The notes under the pieces were generated by a model. It was not told where the DNA came from and did not search any database. It worked only from the letters and a program-made list of their open reading frames with translations. This document shows, piece after piece, positions 33,001 to 45,400 of a stretch of DNA of 64,000 nucleotides. This stretch comes from Trichuris trichiura. Lineage: Eukaryota > Nematoda > Enoplea > Trichinellida > Trichuridae. The translations under genes and the position numbers were made by a program. Each line of letters begins with the position of its first letter. Position 1 is the first letter of the stretch. Where the stretch lies: positions 62,001-126,000 of the forward strand of contig JBAJFE010000025.1 of assembly GCA_037903355.1 (NCBI GenBank), in the 5' to 3' direction.

Positions 33001-34817
33001 TAATGGATATCCATTATGCTGCTGTCAAAACGTGAACTTGAGAATAACGAAAGTGATCACATGGTCATAGCTCACATTGACATCAATCTCTCAACTAGTG
33101 AAAGGTACGCATTCGTTCGAGTACTTCAAACAACAGTGAAGCGTTTAAATGGAAAGTCTACAAATGATTTTAAAAAAATAACCTTGAAAAGAGGAAATAG
33201 ATTTTCGTAAAATGGACGGATTGTCACCGCTGTGGATAGCATTTTTCGACAGACGTACAGTTGCTGTTCAGCAGCGGCCATCTCTTTTCGCAATACTACG
33301 CAGGCTGACTGCGTTGTGAGACGGCATTTTACGCTGGAACGTTTAACAAGAAGATATCCCTTGCAAAGTTCAAATGTAAACTAATGATTTGCAAAAGTAG
33401 GTGTGAAATTTAGAATTCAACTTAAGCTGTTTAGTGTAAGGATAAGTAAGATGAGTTGAGGAGCGGAAAATACATGGAAAGAAAACATATTAACCTAATC
33501 TGTCACAGCAGAAGAAAACGGAGGACAAGAAAAAAAGAATAAGTGAAGGTAAGAAAATTTTATCTTACAATATTTTGCCCATTCGTGCTTGTGGCTTGAG
33601 TGCTCTGTAGACGCTACATATAATTTCATAAACCTGACATTCCTTAACGGCGCACGTACATTCACTCTTTAAGAAACATACTGATTACGGCACCATTGCG
33701 GATAGCAAAAAAGAATTCAACAACCAGCCAACATTAAGGTTCTTAATTTTGCTAATGACGACAGGATGAGAAGATTCCCAAAAGTTACAGCATTTGCTCT
33801 TGAACTATTGCCAATGAAAAATGCTTTCAAAAGGGTTGACTGAAACCGGCAAGAAACTTAACAGCGACATAACGGTAATATGACCATCAAAATGAACGAT
33901 TCTCTTGTTAGCAGTCCTCAGTACTTACTGAGAAAACTAATACACTTCAACTAGGAGTTTGAACTCTCCGCTATTACAACAATCCCGGAAATTGCACTTC
34001 TATCGTACTTATCCGCTGACGGTAAACCACACGAGGGACTCGACAGATACGTAATGCTTGTTTTACATTCAACCCATTGCCGTAAGTTTGAGCAAGAAAA
34101 CGCGTATGTACCCTTTACGAAAATTTCTATTTTCAGCTTCTAACAACATTTCGCAACATTCACATTTGTGACTCATCACGAAAGTAAGCAGGAGGTAATT
34201 GCGCTTACACTTGCACAATACTCTAGCGTCAAATTAACAAGACAGGCAAAATTATTCAGCAACTGACACTGTGCCGCATCATTACTCGAGCAACCATTAG
34301 CGCCACAAAAGTGACGAAATAAAAAACTCGGACCTCGACGGTTCTCGTAATCACAATCCTCTTTGCCACTGCCAATGACAGGATAAAAGATGAATGAAAA
34401 AAAATTTCGCTAGACAAAACGGACACGTAAAAATTTCGCATATATCAACGATATTGAAGATAGGATTACTGCCGGCGAGACAGAAGAGCTCCGTTTATAT
34501 TTACGACCATAAACCGAAACCGGGAATGCCGAAATAGTCAAAACGCCAGAATTCAAAGTTCCCAATATAGTCAATCCTCACAATCCGCTGATTTTTTATT
34601 ACCGCCAAAGCAAATGCTCAAGAAAGGCAGGAAAGCAAACTGAGAAGCTCGAAAGGTTAGCAGCAGATTAGTAAAAGGGGTTCAGCATTGTACGCATTAT
34701 GCAGAACCACAAGAAGCAAAAAAATCCTCCCTTGCAGGTTGGAACATAACGTTGCGACTGCGCTGGCACACAAAAACACTAAATCATGTGTCGTGTTTAG
34801 CAGAGAAGCGCCAATAT

Positions 34818-35037
34818 TAAAGTGTCATTATTACGGATCATGTGTCCCGTTGGTATGTAAATTGAGCATAAATTCCCCGGAGCTTTCGGGCCTGTCGCGA
34901 CCCGTCTTCAGCGATCAAACGAAGGTCAACGGTCGTTTGACCGCTGAAGACGGGTCGCGACAGACCCGAAAGCTCCGGGGAATTTATGCTCAATTTACAT
35001 ACCAACGGGACACATGATCCGTAACAAAGACACTTTA
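34818..35037. repeat. Near-perfect 220-base palindrome, family B
   Basis: Arms of about 105 bases (34818-34925 against 34934-35037) with very few mismatches. Outer arm TAAAGTGTCATTATTACGGA, middle CCCGTTGGTATGTAAATTGA, inner GGAGCTTTCGGGCCTGTCGC then CGTCTTCAGCG. The inner motif (GGAGCTTTCGGG ... CGTCTTCAGCG) is the family B core. The loop is only about 8 bases, so cruciform or hairpin RNA formation is likely if expressed. Confidence 0.92.
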
Positions 35038-36473
35038 ATATGAAAACTTACAGTCCCGTATAAAAACATCACATTTTCAGAAACGCCAATATCCCCTAAA
35101 AAATGAAACCACTCTTCATCCCAAACCGCGCTGTTCCAATTCGTGAACAAGAAGACCGCGCATAATGAGGACCAACTCTATTCGCTATTTCGACCATTCG
35201 GTCTTGTGGCTCAAACCTGTTTACGCCAAATTTTAAAGTTTTATTTCACACGTAGCTCTTGAATTTTTCCTAGTCCGTCACTAGTGCATATAAATATTTT
35301 GTAGGATCAATGAAAACCTCCACCTTTTTTATCTCTGTCTCACGTTTTTTCCATTTATAGCATATTTACGTAATTAAACGCAAGAAATCCTTTATGAACT
35401 TACTTCTTCACGGGCATGCTACTTTTCTGCACTGTCGTTCGCTAAAAGTTGTAACATGTTTACAAAAGTTAACCCTTATGGAAGAAGCCGTTAACGAGAA
35501 TGAGAAGTAAAGTACCGTTCGGTTATAAAGCATGCCAAGTAAAAGATTTGCTACAGTAAAAATAATATCTATTTAAACATTACAGCTGGGAAACAGTGCA
35601 AATGCCGGGTTCAAACAACTAATGCGTCTGTGCTTCTTCCTTATGCTGTCAATTGATCTGACCAACATTCACAAAACCCTCAATCAAATTCACGCTACGA
35701 TCGTTCAGAACAAGCGTCCAGAAGAGAAACGCACAATTTGAAATTCCATTTTATTTTTGAAAAACTGAAACAGTTGCTGGAACTTAGCAGCTTAGAATGG
35801 CGCTACGTTCACCGCAGTGAACAACTGATCACTGAACAATTAAAATTATACAAACGCAAACACGAAAAGCAACGCTCATTCATTGTAACTCAAATGCGGC
35901 ATTTCATTCACTCAAATCATTGTATCTTCTACTGATTCGTTGTAAATAAAGTGCTAACGACTGCTGCAGGCTAGCAGACATAAATTTTTATGCAACCAGC
36001 TGTATTTTCGTTTACATATGCATTTGTACTAGCAAAAAGCACATTACATCTAAGAACCGACGAAACGTTTCATTACCAGATGACCACGTTAACATACCTC
36101 CCTGTTGCTTCCTGTCTAGTAAAAGATCAGTCCAATGTACACAAGCGCGTACCGCACTTCTAACACGGCAATGTTTGAACATTCGTTTTCAAGCAGTTAT
36201 GCTCCATTACTTCCCCTAAATTGCGTCAAAATATACTTCTACTGGTTTAAATGTCAACTCTATTAGTTAAGCAGCGGTAACATCATTTTCATGGCGACCA
36301 ACAGTGAATACTGAAAACTTCAAAACGAAAGAACTCACATCCTTTGCAGTCTGGCTTTCATTTCCAACTTATAGATCCGTTTTGCAATTTCAAAAAAGTC
36401 ACGATTCAAGCTAATTTTAACTTAGCAGTTTAAAGCATGAAGAACAGAGAATAATACCTCTCTTTCGTTGACA

Positions 36474-39400
36474 CTATGAGCTCCGTTTTTCCGAAACGCA
36501 TAATTCATCGGTCGCATTCTCATCGTCCGCTTTGCTGCGATTACGGATATTCGTCTCCTTCTGAACTTGCTTGTCGTCCCTTTTAGCTGGCGGTACAGGA
36601 AGATCAGAGAAAAACGTGGACGAAGAATCCTTTTGGCTACTGCTTTTCTTCTAAAATATTACATTGTAATAATAAAGTCAAATCAAACAATGGACTAGTA
36701 CTGATCGACTTTGACTCGTAAACGATTCAAACGCTTTATAGGATTTCCACGACAAACAGCTAATGTACTTTGCGAACACTTTGTTAAGCTTTCTTCTTCC
36801 CTTCTCGTTCATTAAGACATGAAACACCAGTATAAATATTCCCTAAAACGCAAGTGAAGAGCCAATCCCGTTTTCATTTCACCTTGTTGATACCTGCGAA
36901 GCGTTGAGCACTATGAACACGTACGAGAGGATGCTACCTGTTGGTTCAACGGCAATGAACAAACCAACACCCCAAGTGACGCCAAGCAGACAAAGCAGCA
37001 TAGCGGAACCTTTCAACCAACCACTACAACATAATGGACATTTGCCAAACGCAAACAGTAACATGAAAACAATTACTAAGTTGCGCTAATACTCGACTTT
37101 TTCTGTGCGGCAGTGATGGCAAAAACTGTTCGCAGTGCCATAAAAAGTACAATAACGTTGACGGAAATGACAAGCACAACTGGCCCGACAAACGACCACA
37201 TTGTCGAAGTCGATAAGTTAATCCAACAGCTGCAATAAAAACCGAACAGTAAGGCTCACACAAACGACAAACATACTATTGAGCCGTGCCGTAATCTGAC
37301 CATCGCAACGAAGCGGATACGGAAACGATTAATAGTGGGACACCTGCAACTTATTAGTACTTGTAATCGCACTGTCCCTAAGGAGGAACAACAGCAATCT
37401 TCAATTAAACACACACACTTCAAGAACTTGCAAGTTAAAGTGAAAACTGACGTCCTTACGTTTACGACATCATAGCAGCTATTAATTTAAAAAAAACATT
37501 CAAAGCCAAAGTCCAACACGGTAAGTTCAAATGGCTGTCAACAATAACCACGCCTACCATAAGCAAGCAGATGCAGAAGTAGCTTGAACGATCGTTCGCA
37601 TTCAAACACTTTTACCAGCATTAGGTACAGTTGATAACCTTCGGCAAGCATCCAACAAAATGCGGACAAGAAAATGAAATGCAAAAGGACGGCAATTGCA
37701 AAACACACAGCCTAGTGTATGTACATCATCGGATAAAAAGTTCATTCACTTTCCACAAATAGGCACAACTTACTGTATTTGCCGTTTTGTCCACACCGAA
37801 CACGAATAACAGCTGACCAGTCAACAAGCACAAGCAAAGATTAACGTGAATCGTATTGCGGGTACTCCAAAAAGCACTGAAACGTTCGAAATAAGAAAAC
37901 GATTTCTACTTGACGCGCTAGTTCAACATGTACCGTATACAGGAAAAAGCAACTAAACTGAGCATCAGCGAAACGCAAGACAGGGCGCAGGCAACAATAC
38001 TCATGAGGTTCATTAACCAATGCGTTGATGCAGGCATCTGAAATTCTGGCAAAATTATCAACAAAGGACATTGATTGCTCCATTCTTTGAAATGTGAAAA
38101 AAGTTCGTTAGAACATTAGTGCACTTCTCAAAAAACTTTTCATGCGACTACGGCACGAAGTACTTACTTGCATATTTCAAATTTCATCAGTACATTCATT
38201 CAAGTCTCATTTATCAACAGTTGCAATTATGCAATTTTGAAAGGCTTAGAAAAATCAACGCTCATCAACGTACAACGCTACGGTTTGCTCATAATGCTCT
38301 GACCGAACCATTAGAACATACCATCGTACAACCAACGGCCACCTTTTCTATTTGGCATTTCATTGCAACTGTAATCGTTCGAAATATTTCCAGTAGGAAA
38401 GGAGAGGGGTAACGCTGTTCAAGAACCGTACATGCTGCTCATCTTTAGGTATGGTAAACTTATTAACCGATAGTATTACAAGTAACAAAGATACCGCTTT
38501 CATTCACTGAAAGCTTTAGCAAAGCTTTTTTTTAAAAAAAAAGTAGACTTTTACCTGGCTCCACTTGTCTGTGACATCCATCATTATAGCAAAACTAGTC
38601 AAGTGGCTACAAGCGCACACCGAATAGTTTCTCGTTGTGTTCAGCAATTGACAACCATGTGTATCCCATCGACTGAAAAAAACAAGCTGCAATACACATG
38701 CTGGAAAAGGATCACGGTACACGCGATGTCAATATAGCCCAATTAACAATGGTGCAAATCAGTCGTCTGCATGAAGAACAAAAGCAATAAAACTGCTGGT
38801 AACGCTTATCAACGCATTGACAATTTTAAAAGAATTACTTCACTTTCAAATCCCAGTAAACACAACGCGGGTTTTCCACATTCACCGTGGTTAAATGGCG
38901 CAGAGTAAGAACGACTGGATCACCACCTGTCAAATGTATTGGACCAAATCCTTCATTCACAGTTGCGCTGACAACTTCTGAATTAACTATTGTTTCATTC
39001 ACGCCCATTTCTTCTTCTACACTGCTCGCATTAGTTCCGTTAGCACTATACACTTGTGGTTTTAACAGTTCGCTTATTCCCCTTCTATAAACGAAGAATC
39101 CAAAAAGCAGCCTATCAGTATTTTCTTCCGCATCCTCATCGGCAACTCCTTGGGGCTTCACTCCTCTGAATATGTCTACAGTTTTGCTGTTCACCGCTTC
39201 TGAAAATACCTTTATTAAACTTGTCAATAAATTTCCATCGTGTAGACAAACGCTGCACAGAAGCAACTGGTAACGATATGGCTGACAGCTTCGATGAACT
39301 GGAGAAAGTTGCCATTTCAGATTCCTCTACGAAGTTGGAGTCTCTTTTCCCACGTTGTGCCAAAGGGGAAATTTTACTAATCTGTATTTTCATATCTGAA

Positions 39401-42400
39401 ATGTTGTCCAGAGAATAATAGTAGAGCGCGTACTGTTTGGCATACAAGGCGAATTTAGCATATTCATTATTCAACGTACATGCATGAGAACGATAGCAAA
39501 ATGCTCAGTTCGAAAGTTACCTATATTTGACAGGATGAAAGTGAATTGTCTTTCTTTTTCAATAAAAGAACCCATGCGACTGGCAATGGTTTCCAGGTTC
39601 TTCATAATTGAAGAGGCCGTGTGGCCCAACTGTTCCTGCAAATGGAAGGCGTGAAGCACACGATACTTTGTTAAACGCATGAATATCTACACGCTCTTTT
39701 CGCCTGCTCTGAGATGGATCAAATAGAACGCTCATAATGACGAGGACGTCCTTGGAAAATTTAATTTACAAAGATAGTAATAAACACATTTTCCTAAATA
39801 GCATTAACGTTAAAACTAAACAGCGGCAAGCAATTTTATACGCACAATATTACTCATTTGACCATCACATTATGAACGTCTTCTGAACCAGTTTATTTAC
39901 AAATGTCAACTGCTGAAAACAAAGTCATAACTTCTATCCGCCTGCTAAAGTCATTAGTATACTCAGTATTGGAGGAAAACACTTAACAACTACATTAAAT
40001 AGCACAGTTTTCAGCAAGCTTATCCTCTTCGATCATCGACACCAAAAGATTACCACGAAGAGTGGAATTGCGATTTATGCATCGCAGTGATACAGAAGCA
40101 ATAATGCAGAATAAGCAATAGCAATCCGCCCACTCCTCCTGTGGTGTCCAAAATAATTCTACTGCACCAATCAATGGAAGCACGTTTTCCACAGAATGGG
40201 CAACATACAATACCAATATTACAAATAAAACTAGAAGACAATTTAACTTTTGACATGGAGAACTTTCATGCCGCGCAGAAATACGGCATTGAGCGGCAGC
40301 GCTTATAAACTTTTTGCCCTGCCCTTGCAAAGCATATTATTACTTTACGACAATGCTGCCGCATTCGGCGGCGAGTGAAGTTGACGCGACGAAAACTCTT
40401 TAATGCGATTAAATCACATAGCCCTGTCACAACTGACCCTATCCCGTGTCGTTGGCATTCCACCCTTCTGAAACGCTAACGACAGAATAAAGTTATTTCT
40501 GCAACAAAGAGCTTCCAGGGTGTCGACTTCAACAGGATAACGCTATTCACAAACTCCACATACCGTTACGACGAAAGGATGGGCTGCTTATCCCACATTA
40601 TTTCATTTCATTTATCTTATAATTCGGTTTCCACTTTCTTTGCCCATTGAAAGGGACCACTACCATAATGAACGCATTTTCCCACTAAGGTCTTATCACC
40701 ACCTTTAGACAGTCATTTTGCGCTGTCTTTGAGCGTTCGTTTATCGCGTTCCGTATTTCGTGCCGACGTTGGGGTAAGATGAAAGCCAAAGCTCCCAGCA
40801 AAAAGCCTACAGAAACTAAACGGCTTGTTAGCCGTACGACATGCGTGTGGGACAAATCCAACAATAGAAAGGTGTAAAATATTTCAAAAAAAGACAAGTT
40901 TAAAAGCGAACTTCATAATGACATAAATATCGCAAATGGCTGATTCGTTCGGTTCGCAGAATTAGTCAGTAGCATTAATTACCTTCGGCAAATCCTTCCA
41001 GACAAGCAGAATATCGTCGTTTAACAGTTTATTGTAAATAGCGGTGGCATTCTATAAATAGATTTAAAAATGAGTAATAATATGAAGTGAACTGCGAAAG
41101 AACTCACTTTACTAAAAAATTCTGCGTTTGAACTTTTTTCTTCGTTTTTCAACGTCTTACTCTGCGACAGTTGATCATACTCCAACATGGAAAGATTTAG
41201 GACAGTTATAATAGCCTGCTTGATGTCGCCGCCGTAGAGGTTTTTTGTTTCATCTATGTTCATTCCCAAAGACTGCACTATGTCCATTGCAGGATCTTTG
41301 GAGTCGATCTGGTAAAATTTTGTGCTTTTCGCTTTGTCATAAACAATTAAGTACGGCGGTAAGGTCTACTTCGTTCTTTATATGGTTGAACCATATCTGA
41401 GAGCAACCGCTCATGTCAGGAACTTCTGGAGCGTACCGTGCCTTTTTCTTGTGACTAACACATTTCCACAGAGCTACCCCTTCAAGTATGTTAGGATAAA
41501 CGGTTCGTTCCAACCTTGCAAATAAACAACGCGTTCGCAACCTGTTGTTCCCGTTGGACAAGGTCTGCGAACCACTGATCCCACAGGCGCTTCAGGCCAG
41601 TACACATTTCTCGAGTACGTTGCTGCACAACTCTGACCAGGCGCTTTTTCGTCCAAGTCTTCTTCGCTGAGGGCGGATGAGACCAAATGAAACGTCGGCA
41701 GTAACTTTGCTTACCTGCTTGAACTGCCGTCAGTTAATTCGACTTGCAACGAAGCATGGTCAAGAGCTAAATTTCTCAATGAAAAAGTTCGAAAAAGCTA
41801 CGAGGAAATAATCGCAAAAACAAGGCTAGTTCATCATAAACAACAATAAGAACATCAGAAAAACATGCGTAGTTCACATAATGAACTTGCAAACGTTTCT
41901 TCGGCATAAGCTCGCTCACAACCTAACGAACATAGGTGCGTCATTTACGCTAACGTAAAAGCTACTGCGACGCTGAGCGTATTGTTGACAATAGCGGGAA
42001 TAAAAAATTACAAAACATTTAAAAGTCTTCTTCGCTTCAAGTTTTGAAAATATAAAAGACCTTATGGCCCAACTGAAAGAAAAAGCAAGAGTACCTCTTT
42101 TGGAGTATTGACAGATCCAGTGCAAAGACTCCTTGCAATCACGAACTACAAGTCTCACGGTACAGTGGCGGCGTTTCTTCCGGCATGATGCTTCGATAGC
42201 AACGCAGCCGGGTGTTGTTGGCTGCCAATTAAATTCCCTAAATGTTTTCTGTGAACAGCAAGAAACAGCAAGTAGGTGTACGGAGAACATTTTCGTGTCG
42301 TCAAACTCCATATTATTGGTCCAGATGAATTCAAACGGTTTGTCGGTACGGTTGTTGATACGAAGACCAGTCCACATCAATGCCTACGAGCAACAGCTAG

Positions 42401-45400
42401 CACTACGATACCTGACACATAAAGCAAACCAACGTCATTCGCTTTGGCTTGAATCATCGCATTAGATAAAGTGGTTTCGATGTCTTTGCGAAAAGGCCCA
42501 ACCAGATCACCGCCGGACGAAAGGCAATGCTGTCGAGCATCAGCCCAACTCAACATTTTCAATTTTCTATCCAAAAACAACTTCAGACAAGTTCCGTCGT
42601 GCTCAAAAGTTCTGTGATGACAACGTACAGTACCTAAGAGACACCAAATAACCGGAAAACCATAGGAACATATATGCACTTACCACCTACGCAGCGATAT
42701 CTATATTCCATCTTGTAGCCATAAGATTTTGGTAAACATGGGTGAGTAGCAAACAAGCGATTCAATGCGGGTAAAGTGCACTTCCTTCTACCGTGGCAAT
42801 AGTGGCTCAATAGGAGAAGACTATTTTCAGCGAAGCACTCCTTTTCGTTGCCTTGTCCAGGACAGAACATTTCCGTGTGGATATTCTCTCTGCGTAAGGC
42901 ACCAAAAAAGGCATAATCTACGGCTATGCGCATTTCCACATGGCCCACAGGATCACAAGAGATTTCCAAAGGTTGTTCTCCACAAAGTAAAGGCACGTCT
43001 TGCACTTGTTTCATTCGATTGGTTTCTTCCGTGGAACTGCTGCTAACGCTGCTTGGGCCAGTCTCTAGGAGAGGTAAGAAAAATAGAACGCGCATGAAAG
43101 TAGCTTCCGATTAACAAAACGGAGAGTTAAAATGTCTTACTTTGTAAACATGCAAATCAAGACGCTTTCTGTTAACGTTACGACTATTATTACTTCATTT
43201 AAGCATTATTACTATTACATTCACTCTGAACACAGCCCGTCCATGTGCAACAATTAAAACTACTGCAATAACGACTGGTAGTCCATGAAAGAACGTTCCA
43301 TCTCGCTATAATAAACAGCTCAGATGTAAGAGACTACACATCAGCAGACATTCTACACAAACTGTTGTAGAAATGTACAGATTACCTGCCTGCATTGAAA
43401 AAAGGGTCAATCAGAACAGAGGAGTGAAGACAACGGGCGTCGCCGTCTGCTTGCACATCTCATTTGCACTAATTACATAGTGTTACCAAACGCGTTCTCT
43501 TAAGATAGGCAGTTGCTCAAAAAAAATAACTGGTTGGAAGGCACAACATAATGGAATAATCAATAAGTGATAAAGTGTAACTACTTAATGTAGAACCGAA
43601 AAAAAGGCACACGTTTTACAGTTAATACAAATTTTCTTTTTCCTCTTTTCTACTCACGTTTACTCCTTCGATTTCCTGTTTCAGTACAAGTAACTCCCTT
43701 TCTGATGGTTCAACTGTTAGTTTATTGGTTTGTTTATTCGTTCCCCTCAATCCATTTCCATCACTTCCTCACCTTTTCTCAATTCTGCACTAAGTACAGG
43801 CGGCCCTCATTATCCGCGGTTAATTCGTCCAACGTTTTGAGCATTTTACCGCGTTATATAGGATACCTTATGAAAAAAGCCAAATATCTTATATTCTAGC
43901 TGCGTATGTCGTCCTGTCCGCTTAAATTTCTTCCGGAACGGTTATCATACGTAGTGATCCTTTGAAGCTTGGTACTACAGAATCTAGCTACGAGATAATG
44001 ACATCAATGAGTCTGCTCTTGTCCAATGGGTTCAGCCATCAGAGTTCAGGCCGTTAGATATAAGAAAGGATGAACGAAAGATTCTCTTCCTCTAAACTAG
44101 TGGGAATCCCCTTGCTTTAATGAACTAAGCGATCTACTGGTGCGCAGAATGGGTACACAGCAGGGGAATATATAAAATACATAAGCGCACTTAAGCAGAA
44201 ATAGTGAATATTACACAGAACACATCCACATAGAGCAAAACGTCTACGGCAGAAATGTTTGGGGCATCATGTATCAATTTATCCACTTTCCGTAGGTAAA
44301 CGCAGATAACCTGGAGAACGTCCAGTCAACAAGTTTCTTGAACTTGTTGGTAACAAAACTGCTCGCCTTAAAATGTTAGTCGCCGCAGCTGCCGGAGCTT
44401 TGTTTAAAAACATTGTTATAGGGAGCTGTATCTGCCTTCTCTTCGCTTTATCGAATAAGTTTTGTACCGGCTTCAACGAAGCCGTTATTCCTCGTGTAAC
44501 CATGATGCCACGTACCATGGACGGATCGTATTCAGCAATCATACCCTTTAAGACCCGTGCTTGCCGGAAAATAGCCAGGGGTGCGCATGTTTTCGTGAAA
44601 AGATGACGTCACTATTTCACGCCAGACGACTCGCGTTGTATAGAATCCGCGGATAACGACGGCCGCCTGTACTTACACTTTTGCATTCATTTATTATTTA
44701 ACTATGCTGTTTTTCTAATCTTTTATTTTCTTTAACTTTCTATCATCAGTAAACACGGGCAGCAGTGCACAACTGATGGCAACGCCGGACTAGTGTTCGC
44801 ATGTCTGTTCCAATTCAGTTTCTTTCCAACGGAGGTAACTATTCCATGCATTTCTCGTAACAAATTTATGTCCCACTATGACATCAAAGTCGTTCTAGGT
44901 TAAAAAAATATTGCACTTAAGTTCGCGATGACAACGCCAAAGTTCAAAGTGTGTCAAAGGATGGCTAATAATTAAATAAGAAGAAAACCTCAAAAAGAAA
45001 ACGTAGCCGCCTATTGTAAAACCCGCAAGGAGGCAATATCAGCTCACTTAACCGACCCACTAGCTAAATTCCAAAAAGACTCGGATGCTTTTATTAGCAA
45101 CAATTGAGGCGCAGTCCATCTCATCATGGTTACCGTTTACCGAGAAACCAGTATGTCCAATTCGTACATTCACTACTATCCGTTAGCACTTGATGAACTG
45201 TTCGACCATTTAGTGGATTCCCACTGCATCATCGTTACGCAACAATGGAACTTATATTTATGCGAATAAAACCGCTTTGAAAGGAAAAACACATCCTTGC
45301 AAGTAGCTCAGTATTCCGTTGCATCATGTCAAATTAATAATATAAGTAATTAATACCGCTGGATACGTTTGCTCCAGTTGAAAATTCGCAGTTCAATCCG

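Larger units (their letters stand above)
32565..36473. other. Gap with family B foldback pieces; no gene seen
   Basis: Between the convergent SLC17 gene (+) and the receptor gene (-). Holds the single-arm repeat 32872-33000 and the palindrome 34818-35037. Open frames here are short and carry no motifs. Confidence 0.5.

Noticed and set aside
40685..40897. Open frame with a membrane-like stretch ([14 protein letters not shown]) on the minus strand
   Set aside because: It lies inside the 1.35-kb intron between two phase-0 GAIN exons that join well; including it breaks the GAIN domain.
41355..41666. Apparent frameshift in the hormone-receptor domain of the receptor
   Set aside because: A 68-nt GT-AG intron (41541-41474) with a CCTAAC branch-like site joins the two frames exactly, giving CPTGTTALWKC and a normal domain.
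44279..44542. 87-codon frame inside the second Tigger element as a gene
   Set aside because: No recognised family and no splice-consistent partners; kept only as unknown cargo.
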